The notes under the pieces were generated by a model that did no database searches, was not told the origin of the DNA, and saw only the letters and a list, made by a program, of their open reading frames with translations. Positions 26,225 to 38,765 of a DNA stretch of 64,000 nt are shown here, one piece after another; position 1 is the first letter of the stretch, and each line of letters starts with the position of its first letter. This stretch comes from an uncultured Acidobacteriaceae bacterium (lineage in GTDB: Bacteria; Acidobacteriota; Terriglobia; Terriglobales; Acidobacteriaceae): NCBI GenBank assembly GCA_903849645.1, contig CAINJJ010000003.1, forward strand, positions 1 to 64,000. Reading direction: 5' to 3'. The position numbers and the translations under genes were made by a program.

Positions 26225-26440
26225 CTATCTGCCTGATCGGGAACTACTACGGCGGGAGGTGCTCTCAGTCCCGCCTGCCGAGGGCGGCTTGGCGGACGCC
26301 GCGGACGCGGGTGCGAAGAAGCGCGTGCGGCAGCGATGGCAGCGGAAGGGAATCCGCCTGCGCAGGCGCTGGAAGAAATCCTTCCAGAGGCGCCTTCTTG
26401 AGAGCCGAACATCCGAGGAACCGCAAGCGGGACAGAGCAT
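26225..26440 (-). CDS. Small zinc-ribbon protein
   Basis: 71 residues. CPACGSSDVRLSRRRLW followed by IPFRCHRCRTRFF gives two CxxC pairs (Cys3/Cys6 and a second pair near residue 34), spaced as in short zinc-ribbon proteins. The C-terminal 25 residues are Ser/Arg-rich and probably disordered. The function is unknown; nucleic-acid binding is possible. No clear ribosome site precedes ATG 26440. It sits next to the ankyrin remnant at the end of the decayed island. Confidence 0.55.
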   Translation of the reverse strand: MLCPACGSSDVRLSRRRLWKDFFQRLRRRIPFRCHRCRTRFFAPASAASAKPPSAGGTESTSRRSSSRSGR

Positions 26441-26635
26441 GAGAGAGAGTAGAACTGCCTAGGCTCCAAGCCACCCTCATCATACCGGAGCTTTGGCGGG
26501 GTGCAAAATGGGCATGCGAAGGGAAGGGCCGAAGTGGCGTCCGGGATGGCCCGCTGAAGGCCGGTGCAGTGTAGCTCTTGCTGGCAGGATGATGCGTGAA
26601 GAGCGTTCCCTGCGTTCGTGGGAGAGGCTGGCCCT

Positions 26636-26661
26636 CAGGACACGATGGATATCGTGTCCTG
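26636..26661 (-). terminator. Perfect 11-bp hairpin downstream of gltD
   Basis: CAGGACACGAT and ATCGTGTCCTG with loop GGAT, 24 bases beyond the gltD stop. No T-run follows, so it could be an RNA-stability element rather than a terminator. Confidence 0.5.
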
Positions 26662-26685
26662 AAGGTCCAATGCTGTCTGGCGGGG

Positions 26686-28123
26686 TTATGCGAGGATGCG
26701 ATGCCGCTGGGGCAGCGGCTCAGTGACCGTGGCCAGGTAGCGGTCTACGGCGGCGGCGGCTTTGCGACCCTCGGAGATGGCCCAGACCACGAGCGACTGC
26801 CCACGGCGCATATCACCGGCGGCGAAGATGTTCTCGACAGAGGTCTGGTATTCGCCGTTGGTGGCCACGTTGCCGCGGTTGTCGAGGGCTACGCCGAGCT
26901 GCTCGATCATGCCGCCCTTGACGGGGCCAAGGAAGCCCATGGCGAGAAGCACCAGGTCCACCTCAAGAGTGAATTCGGAGCCGGCGACGGGCTCGAACTT
27001 GGGCGGCGGGCCAACGCGAAGGGCGTTCAGAAACTTGACGCGGCCCTGGTCGTCGCCTGTGAAGTTGACAGAGTTGATGCTCCAGTCGCGGATGCCGCCC
27101 TCTTCATGGGATGTCTCGGTGCGCAACTGAAGGGGCCAGAGCGGCCAGGGGGTGGAGGCGGCGCGCTGGGCGGGGGGCTTGGGCATGATCTCGAACTGGT
27201 GCACGCTCTTCGCGCCCTGGCGGAGGCTGGTGCCGAGGCAGTCTGCGCCGGTGTCGCCGCCGCCGATGATGACCACGCGCTTGCCCTCCGCGCTGATGGC
27301 GATCGAGGGGTCCACGGTGTCGCCTTCGCAGCGGCGATTCTGCTGAGGCAGGAACTCCATGGCGTAGTGGACGCCCTTTAGCTCACGGCCGGGAATGTTG
27401 AGGTCGCGGGGATGCTCGGCGCCTCCGCAGAGCAGGATGGCGTCGTAGTGGGAGGTGAGGGCGTCAACAGGGATGTTGACGCCGACATGGGCGTTGGTGA
27501 CAAAGGTGATGCCTTCATCGCGCAACTGCTGGATTCGGCGATCGAGAACGTGCTTTTCCAGCTTGAAGTTGGGGATTCCGTAACGCATGAGGCCGCCGAT
27601 GCGGTCGTTCTTTTCATAGACGGTGACGGAGTGGCCGGCACGGCGCAGTTGCTGGGCGGCGGCAAGCCCCGAGGGGCCGCTGCCGACAACGGCTACGCGC
27701 TTGCCGGTGTTGGTCTCGGGGGGCTCGGGACGGATCCAGCCTTCGTCCCATGCGCGCTCGACAACGGAGCGCTCGATGAGCTTGATGGAGACGGCCGGCT
27801 GATCAATGCCAAGGACGCATGCCGCCTCGCAGGGGGCGGGGCAGATGCGGCCGGTGAACTCGGGGAAGTTGTTGGTGGCGTGGAGGCGGCGGATGGCGGC
27901 CTCCCAGCGGCCGGTGTAGACCAGGTCATTCCAGTCGGGGATGAGGTTGTTGACAGGACAGCCGGTGTGGCAGAAGGGCACGCCGCAGTCCATGCAGCGG
28001 GCGCCCTGCTCACGCTGCTTCTCCTCGGGGAATGGCTCGTAGATTTCAAACCAGTCCTGGAGCCGGACATCGACCTTGCGGCGGGAGGGTTGTTCGCGCT
28101 CGATTTCAAGAAAGCCAGTGACC

Positions 28124-28131
<8 letters not shown>
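26686..28131 (-). CDS. gltD: Glutamate synthase (NADPH) small subunit
   Basis: 481 residues. The N-terminal domain has two cysteine clusters for 4Fe-4S centres ([17 protein letters not shown] and [10 protein letters not shown]). It is followed by an FAD site ([13 protein letters not shown]) and an NADPH site ([11 protein letters not shown]). It passes electrons from NADPH to GltB for conversion of glutamine plus 2-oxoglutarate into two glutamates. ATG 28131 overlaps the gltB stop by 8 bases (ATGGGTAA), so translation is likely coupled. Length matches the family. Confidence 0.97.
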
Positions 28132-32713
<4,582 letters not shown>

Positions 32714-32875
32714 GGCAACCTTCTCGATGAAAATTTTCCGTGCAGAGTGCAGTTCCAAGCCGGAATACACAGCTAGTGTGCGATTCCGCTGGAGGAAATC
32801 GCCTTGTCCTACATGAAGGGACCTGGCGGAGCAGGCCCGATGCGTTAGGGACCAGGCTGAGTCTTTAATATATCG

Positions 32876-32936
32876 AAAAAACGGCCTCCCGGTTGAACTT
32901 CCTTGCGGAGCGGGCGGGGGAGGCAGGTGATTTTTT
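32876..32936 (-). terminator. A6/T6-flanked hairpin between cusA and gltB
   Basis: GCCTCCC (32884-32890) and GGGAGGC (32918-32924) are flanked by A6 on one side and T6 on the other, so either strand ends in a T-run. The loop is long (27 bases). Confidence 0.45.
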
Positions 32937-32984
32937 CGAGGTTGGAAGCGCGCTCGGACTCGATAAGCGGGGCGGCACGCGGAC

Positions 32985-33017
32985 ACTTGGGCCATGCCGG
33001 AAGGGCACGGCCCAAGT
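32985..33017 (-). terminator. Hairpin downstream of cusA
   Basis: ACTTGGGCC and GGCCCAAGT form a 9-bp stem about 35 bases after the cusA stop. The loop itself can pair further (GCCGG..GGGC). Confidence 0.5.
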
Positions 33018-33050
33018 ACTCATTCGCATTGGATTGAGCAGCATCCGGGT

Positions 33051-36000
33051 CTATGAGGCTTCCGCAACAAGCTCCAATTCAGGCTCCGGATGCAGAGAGC
33101 GCTCGCGCCAGATGGCATAGATGGCGGGATAAACGAGGAGCTCCAAAATGAACGAGGTAACAATGCCGCCCACCATGGGAGCGGCGATGCGCTTGAGGAT
33201 AGCCGAGCCGGTCCCGGTGGACCAGAGGATGGGCGCAAGCCCGATGCTCATGACGGCGAAGGTCATGAACTTGGGGCGGAGACGCTTGGCCGCGCCTTCC
33301 ACAATCGCTTCAACGAGGTCGGCGCGGGTAAGTTCGCCCTTGGCCTGGCGGGCCTTCTCATAGGCCAGGTCGAGGTAGAGCAGCATGAAGACGCCGGTCT
33401 CGGCATCAATGCCGAGCAGGGCGATGATGCCGACCCAGACGGCGATGGTCATGTTGTAGCCGAGCAGGTAGACGAGCCAGATGGCGCCCACGGCCGAGAA
33501 TGGAACCGCTAGCGTGACGATGAGTGTCTTGATGGCGGATTTTGTGTTGAGGTAGAGCAACAGAAGGATGATGGCGATGGTGACTGGCACCACGACCATC
33601 AAGCGCTGGCGGACGCGCTGGGCTGACTCGTACTGGCCGCTCCAGGAGACAACGTAACCGGAAGGGAGCTTGAGTTTTGCATCGAGCACCTTGCGCGCCT
33701 GCTCGACGTAGTCGCCGGTGGCGCTGCCGATGGTGTCAACAAAGACATAGCCGGTGAGGACGCCGTCCTCATCGCGGATCATGGCCGGCCCCGTAAGGGT
33801 GCGCAACGTGGCCAGAACAGAAAGAGGAATCTGCTTTTCGCCGGAGACGGGAATGAGGACGCGGCCCAGTGCGTCAAGGTCAGAGCGGAAGTCGCGCATG
33901 TAGCGGACGTTGATGGGATAGCGCGCGCGGCCGTCGATCACGGTGCTGACGTTTTCGCCGCCCACCGCGGTGGAGAGGGCCTCCTGCGCTTCCTGAATGG
34001 AGAGGCCATATTGCGCGAGGGCAGGACGGTTCCAATCGACATCGAGGAAGTAGCCCTCAGCCGTGCGCTCGGCGAAGACGGAGCGGGTGCCGGGGACGGA
34101 TGCGAGAATGCCTTCGACATCGCGGCCAATCTGCTGAATCTGGTTGAGGTCGGAGCCCTGAATCTTCAGGCCCACAGGCGTGCGGATTCCGGTTGTGAGC
34201 ATCTCGATGCGGCCGCGAATCGGCATCGTCCAGGAGTTGGAGACGCCGGGCACGGTGAGAGCTGTGTTCATCTCCGAGACCAGCTCTTCTTCAGAGATGC
34301 GATCCGAGGTGATGTGGCGAAGCAGGGGAAGAGTCCAATCGGGCGCCCAGGAGGAGTACCAGACCGTGCGCTTGCGCCACTCGGACTGCGGCTTGAGCAC
34401 GATGACCGTTTCCAGCATGGAGAGTGGCGCGGGGTCGGTGGCGGAGTCGGCGCGGCCAGCCTTGCCAAGAACATGCTCGACCTCAGGGAATGTGGTGAGA
34501 ATGCTGTCGGTGACCTGCAGCAGCTTTTGCGACTCGGCGATGGAGATGCCGGGCATGGTGCTGGGCATATAGAGGAGCGAGCCCTCTTCAATCCGCGGCA
34601 TGAGTTCGGAGCCGATGCGCAGGGCGATGGGGATGGTGAGGAGAACGACCACGGTTGCCCCGGCCACAACCTGCCATTTGAAGCGGAGCGTCCAGCGCAC
34701 GATGGGGTCGTAAAGGCGCATGAGCGGACCGGTGATGGGATGCTGCTCCTCGTGACGGATGGAGCCGCCGAGCAGCCAGTTGCGGAGCTTCTTGATGGGG
34801 TTCGGATCGTCCTCGGAGTGTGCGGCCCGGCGCACCAGCAGCAGGCGCAGCGCGGGGTCGAGGGTCAATGCCAGGATAGCGGCCGCGAGCAGTGCAAAGC
34901 TCTTGGCGTAGACGAGCGGACGGAAGAGCTTGCCCTCCTGGCCTTCAAGAACGAGAACGGGGAGGAAGGCTACGGCGATGACAAGCAGAGCGAAGAAGGT
35001 GGGTCCGGCCACCTCGCGAACCGCTTCAAGGATCACCTCCTCATAGGAGAAGGGGATACCGCTTCGCTCATGAATCTCAAGCTTCTTGTAGGTCTGCTCG
35101 ACGACCACGATGGCCGCGTCGACCAGTTCACCGCAAGCCAGGGCGATGCCCGCGAGAGAGAGGATGTTGATGCTGACGCCGAGATAGTAGAGGGGGATGA
35201 AGGCCAGCAGCACGGCGACCGGGATGGTGACGACAGGGATGACGGCGCTGGGGAAGTGCCAGAGGAAGATCAGGATCACGATAACGACCGTGACGATGAC
35301 CTCGATGAGAGTGTTGCGCGCGTTGGAGATGGAGCGGTGGATCAGATCGGAGCGGTCATAGATGGGCACCACACGCACGCCCCTGGGCATGCCAGGCTGG
35401 ATCTCCTTGAGGCGCGCCTTGACCGCTTCGATCACATCAAGCGCGTTGCTTCCCTGGCGCATGACGACGATGCCGGAGACGGCCTCGCCGCGTCCGTCGA
35501 GATCGCCCGCGCCGCGGCGGATGTCGGGCCCCAGAACCACCTGGCCAACATCCTTGATGCGAATGGGCGATCCGTTTTGAGAGGCGAGCACGGTCTCTTC
35601 GAGATCGGCAGTGGACCGAACGTAGCCTTGGCCCCGAATCATGTATTCGGCGCCGCCGGACTCGAGCAGGCGCGCGCCCGTCTCCTGATTCGTAGCCCGT
35701 ACGGCCTCGGCGACCTTGGAGATGGGAATGCCGTAAGCGCGCAGGCGGTCGGGATCAACGTTGACCTGGTACTGCTGCACGAAGCCGCCGACAGTGGCGA
35801 TCTCAGCCACGCCGGGAACCTTCTTGAGATAGGACTTGAGATACCAGTCCTGATAAGAGCGCAGTTCGGCGAGGCTGTGCTGGCCGGAGTCGTCCACCAG
35901 GACGTACTGCATGATCCAGCCGAGTCCGGAGGCGTCGGGCCCCATCTCGGTCCTTACACCTTCCGGAAGTCGCGCCGTCACCGCGGAGAGATATTCAAGG

Positions 36001-36326
36001 GTGCGCGAGCGCGCCCAGTAAAGGTCTGTTCCTTCATCAAAGATGACGTAGACGTAGGAGTAGCCGAAGTCCGAGATGCCGCGCACGCTTTTGACGCGTG
36101 GCGCGCCGGTGAGGGCGGTGACAATTGGATTGGTGACCTGATCTTCAATGATGTCCGGGCTGCGGTCCCAGCGGGAGAAGACGATGACCTGGGTATCGCC
36201 AAGGTCGGGCATGGCGTCTGTGGCCATGTGGCGCATGGACCACAGGCCCCATGCGCAGCCGGCGGCGACGAGGACGAAGACCAGGTACTTGCTGCGAACG
36301 GAGAAGTCGATCAGCTTCTTAATCAT
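33051..36326 (-). CDS. cusA: CusA/CzcA-family heavy-metal RND efflux pump
   Basis: 1091 residues with the usual RND layout of 12 membrane segments and two large periplasmic loops. The copper/silver branch is indicated by methionines in the CusA triad context: LLYMPSTMPG (Met587), APLSMLETV (Met637) and GRIEMLTTGIRTPVG (Met709). The TM4 segment GIALACGELVDAAIVVVE carries the acidic residues for proton flow. It exports Cu(I)/Ag(I) from periplasm or cytoplasm through a tripartite complex. It overlaps cusB by 8 bases. No outer-membrane channel gene (CusC) is seen in the operon. Confidence 0.92.
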   Translation of the reverse strand: MIKKLIDFSVRSKYLVFVLVAAGCAWGLWSMRHMATDAMPDLGDTQVIVFSRWDRSPDIIEDQVTNPIVTALTGAPRVKSVRGISDFGYSYVYVIFDEGTDLYWARSRTLEYLSAVTARLPEGVRTEMGPDASGLGWIMQYVLVDDSGQHSLAELRSYQDWYLKSYLKKVPGVAEIATVGGFVQQYQVNVDPDRLRAYGIPISKVAEAVRATNQETGARLLESGGAEYMIRGQGYVRSTADLEETVLASQNGSPIRIKDVGQVVLGPDIRRGAGDLDGRGEAVSGIVVMRQGSNALDVIEAVKARLKEIQPGMPRGVRVVPIYDRSDLIHRSISNARNTLIEVIVTVVIVILIFLWHFPSAVIPVVTIPVAVLLAFIPLYYLGVSINILSLAGIALACGELVDAAIVVVEQTYKKLEIHERSGIPFSYEEVILEAVREVAGPTFFALLVIAVAFLPVLVLEGQEGKLFRPLVYAKSFALLAAAILALTLDPALRLLLVRRAAHSEDDPNPIKKLRNWLLGGSIRHEEQHPITGPLMRLYDPIVRWTLRFKWQVVAGATVVVLLTIPIALRIGSELMPRIEEGSLLYMPSTMPGISIAESQKLLQVTDSILTTFPEVEHVLGKAGRADSATDPAPLSMLETVIVLKPQSEWRKRTVWYSSWAPDWTLPLLRHITSDRISEEELVSEMNTALTVPGVSNSWTMPIRGRIEMLTTGIRTPVGLKIQGSDLNQIQQIGRDVEGILASVPGTRSVFAERTAEGYFLDVDWNRPALAQYGLSIQEAQEALSTAVGGENVSTVIDGRARYPINVRYMRDFRSDLDALGRVLIPVSGEKQIPLSVLATLRTLTGPAMIRDEDGVLTGYVFVDTIGSATGDYVEQARKVLDAKLKLPSGYVVSWSGQYESAQRVRQRLMVVVPVTIAIILLLLYLNTKSAIKTLIVTLAVPFSAVGAIWLVYLLGYNMTIAVWVGIIALLGIDAETGVFMLLYLDLAYEKARQAKGELTRADLVEAIVEGAAKRLRPKFMTFAVMSIGLAPILWSTGTGSAILKRIAAPMVGGIVTSFILELLVYPAIYAIWRERSLHPEPELELVAEAS

Positions 36327-37902
36327 GGTGAGGAGCCGCCTGGTCTGGAGTCATCGCGGTGCTTGCAGCCTTTTCGCCTGCAAAGCGGGCGGGGTCGGCG
36401 AGGAACTTGGTGCGGCAGGAGTCAGAGCAGAGATGAATGGCCTTGCCCTGGTAAGTCTCGGTGTATTTGACCTCGGAGGGCTTCAAGGACATGCCGCAGA
36501 CGGGGTCGACAACGTCAGCCTCCATGGCAGCCGCTTGCGGCTCGGTCGGCATGGCTTTGGACTTCATGCTCTTGGCGGGCATGGCGTCCATGGTGGGCGC
36601 GGGATGCATGTTGGCGTGGGCCATGGGCGGCATCGGCGGCGCCGCTGCGGGTGCGGCCGCGGCAGACTGCGGCGCGGCTCTCATGCGGCTCTCGGAGTCG
36701 AGCAGGAAGTTGCCGGCAACGACGATGCGGTCGCCTTCCGTGATGCCGCTGGCGATGGTGACGCGGTCGCCGTAGGCCGCGGCAATTTGAATGGGCCGGG
36801 GCTCGAAGACGCCGTCCGCACTTTCGACATAAACGATCTTGTGCAGGCCGCTGTCCAGAACGGCATCGGCGGGAACGGATAAGCCCGCGGGAACACTGGC
36901 CTCAAACTCGACATCGACGAACATGTCGGGGCGCAGCAGGAGACCGGGGTTGTCGGCCTCCAGGCGGAGCTTGAGGGTGCGTGAGGCGTCGTCGAACAGA
37001 GGGGTGGCGGTGCTCACAGTGGCCTGGATGGTCTTGCCCACCTCGGGCACGTGGACCTTGACATGCGTGCCGGGGCGGAGGGCGCCTTCTTCGCCATGGA
37101 TATCCGCCACAATCCACACCTTGCTGAGGTCGGCGATGCGGTAAAGCTCCGCGCCCTTTTGAAACTGCTGGCGGGAGGAGATGCCGCGAAACAGTACAAG
37201 CCCATCGCCGGGAGCGACAAGTTCAAGAGAGCTGGTCACACGATGGGTCTTGCCAATGTCCTTGATCTGGTCTTCACCCATGCCAAGAAGTCGAAGCTGC
37301 TCGGTGTTCACGCGGCCGGACTCTTCAATCGACTTCTGGTTCTGATCGCCGGGCGCCATGGAAACCATCAAGCGCTCGACGCTGCCCAGGAAGCCGATGT
37401 AGTTGACCTCGGCGGTGCGAATGTCTGGGCCATAGAGGCTGGCCAGAACCTGGTTTTTCTTGACCAGGGTTCCGGCGGGGTTGTCATTGAGGGTCTGCAC
37501 CCATCCGTCAAACCCGGCCGTGACCTTATATAGATGATTTTCGTCGGCCACGACACGTCCCGTCGTACGGACCATCCGGGCGCCGGTGCTTTTTGAGGCG
37601 GGCGCCACACGAATGCCGATGAGCTGCTGGCGCTCAGCGCTGAGGGCGACCGCGCCGGGCTGCAAGGGGGCAGAGACGGCGGTGACGTCCCCCTCATACA
37701 CCGGCTCCAGGGCCATGCCGCAGTCCGGAGCGATGCCGGGCTTCTGGGAGCGGTAGGCGGGATGCATGGGATCTACCCAATAAAGGATGCGCCGGCCGGA
37801 GGTCTGTGAGTCAGCGGAGCGGCGGCCCGTGAACCGGCCAGCCACAAAACCCAGGCAGAGAACAGCAGCGATGGAAAGGACCACGATGGGGGTTCGCTTC
37901 AT
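36319..37902 (-). CDS. cusB: CusB-like periplasmic adaptor with two extra metal-binding domains
   Basis: 527 residues with an N-terminal signal/anchor. A heavy-metal-binding domain at about 41-70 (YWVDPMHP, then PGIAPDCGMALEPVYE) is followed by the membrane-fusion-protein core (barrel-sandwich with GRVVADENHLYKV, then beta-barrel regions). A Met/Pro-rich linker (about 418-450, e.g. PPMPPMAHANMHPAPTMDAM) leads to a C-terminal YHS domain (465-510) with VDPVCGMSL and LCSDSC (Cys469, Cys492, Cys496). The adaptor bridges CusA to an outer-membrane channel and may hand over copper. GGAG lies eight bases before ATG 37902. It diverges from the multicopper oxidase, marking a copper-resistance locus. 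Confidence 0.88.
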   Translation of the reverse strand: MKRTPIVVLSIAAVLCLGFVAGRFTGRRSADSQTSGRRILYWVDPMHPAYRSQKPGIAPDCGMALEPVYEGDVTAVSAPLQPGAVALSAERQQLIGIRVAPASKSTGARMVRTTGRVVADENHLYKVTAGFDGWVQTLNDNPAGTLVKKNQVLASLYGPDIRTAEVNYIGFLGSVERLMVSMAPGDQNQKSIEESGRVNTEQLRLLGMGEDQIKDIGKTHRVTSSLELVAPGDGLVLFRGISSRQQFQKGAELYRIADLSKVWIVADIHGEEGALRPGTHVKVHVPEVGKTIQATVSTATPLFDDASRTLKLRLEADNPGLLLRPDMFVDVEFEASVPAGLSVPADAVLDSGLHKIVYVESADGVFEPRPIQIAAAYGDRVTIASGITEGDRIVVAGNFLLDSESRMRAAPQSAAAAPAAAPPMPPMAHANMHPAPTMDAMPAKSMKSKAMPTEPQAAAMEADVVDPVCGMSLKPSEVKYTETYQGKAIHLCSDSCRTKFLADPARFAGEKAASTAMTPDQAAPHHD

Positions 37903-38470
37903 CAGAAAGACTCCAGGAATTCGATTGTCTCACCAGGCGTGGGCTGTACTCCACTGACGAAAAAGGAGGCCTGACCGGTGTGCAACGTTACGGACTGAGG
38001 CTAATTCGGTTGCGTGAGATGGAAAGGGGTTGTGAGGCCCTCCATATTGCCAAGGTTCCATGAATGCGCACAGGGGGGGGAAAGGGACTCGACAAGGGCT
38101 GCCGGAGCGCAACGCAGGGCAAACTATTTCATCAGGTCACAACCTTGCCCCCCCAAAGCCGATGGCGGAATGCCTGTGAATGCCCCCAGGGGCAGCAAGA
38201 CGATTGTGTGCTTTCTGTGGTTTGAGATCTGGAAATGAGCGATTGTGTACCAGCGCCACTCGGGAACAGGGGCGCGCAGGGCCGATGCGCCCAGGGATTT
38301 GCGGGATGGAGGGCGGCACTGTTTGCGATGGAAGGAATGGGGTTAAGCTGGGGCGGTAGTGCGCGCGAGCCAGGGAGCAGGATCTGAAATGGAGATTGGG
38401 TCTCATGGAGTGCGGCACGGAGGTACGAATCTCCTCATCGGCAGGCGGGGGATGAACTTGAATTTGATGT

Positions 38471-38486
38471 AGTGATATATATCACA
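38471..38486. promoter_or_regulatory. CRP/FNR-family-type operator, distal
   Basis: GTGATATATATCAC is a perfect 14-bp palindrome with GTGA-N6-TCAC spacing, the core of the CRP-family consensus. It lies about 280 bases before the multicopper oxidase start. Confidence 0.6.
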
Positions 38487-38634
38487 GACGGCCTAGTTCT
38501 TGTCACGTCAACCTGTGACAGTCGCCAGTAACCAACTTCCCGGTTACAGTCGGAACTTTAGTTTTAGGTCACTTTTCTCAAGAACCGTGCAACAATGAGG
38601 AATCCTTAATGCCGCAACGACAGGATGACACTTG

Positions 38635-38650
38635 TGTGATAGCGATCACG
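38635..38650. promoter_or_regulatory. CRP/FNR-family-type operator, proximal
   Basis: TGTGATAGCGATCACG again has GTGA-N6-TCAC symmetry. It lies 10 bases upstream of a TTGACA -35 element, a position suited to activation. Confidence 0.65.
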
Positions 38651-38659
38651 CATTTCGCC

Positions 38660-38689
38660 TTGACACTGTACCGTTTCTTGGCGTAAGTT
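38660..38689 (+). promoter_or_regulatory. Likely promoter of the multicopper oxidase gene
   Basis: TTGACA at 38660-38665 and TAAGTT at 38684-38689, spacer 18. The start site would be near 38696, about 70 bases before the ATG. Confidence 0.5.
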
Positions 38690-38765
38690 CACCAAAGTTT
38701 CAGCACAACAGGATTCCACGCGGCGCTCACACGACCGCTTGGTCAAAATGAAGGAAGGAACGCGT

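Larger units (their letters stand above)
32714..33050. other. gltB upstream region and cusA downstream region
   Basis: Gene-free. It carries the gltB leader plus two hairpins belonging to the end of the copper-efflux operon (32876-32936 and 32985-33017). A GATATATTAAAG tract near 32867 on the minus strand could include the gltB -10 region. Confidence 0.45.
37903..38765. other. Long divergent regulatory region between cusBA and the multicopper oxidase
   Basis: 863 bases with no supported gene. The right-hand part is A/T-richer and contains two GTGA-N6-TCAC palindromes, a third inverted repeat TGTCAC-N8-GTGACA (38501-38520) and a promoter-like pair near 38660. No recognisable CueR or CopY site was found. 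Confidence 0.6.

Noticed and set aside
17589..26685. attR partner for the tRNA-Gln site
   Set aside because: A copy of the tRNA 3' end was not found downstream. The tRNA-Phe-like fragment at 25793-25841 is a different tRNA.
34011..36470. 819-codon open frame antisense to cusA
   Set aside because: Same reason: high-GC shadow of a clear RND gene.
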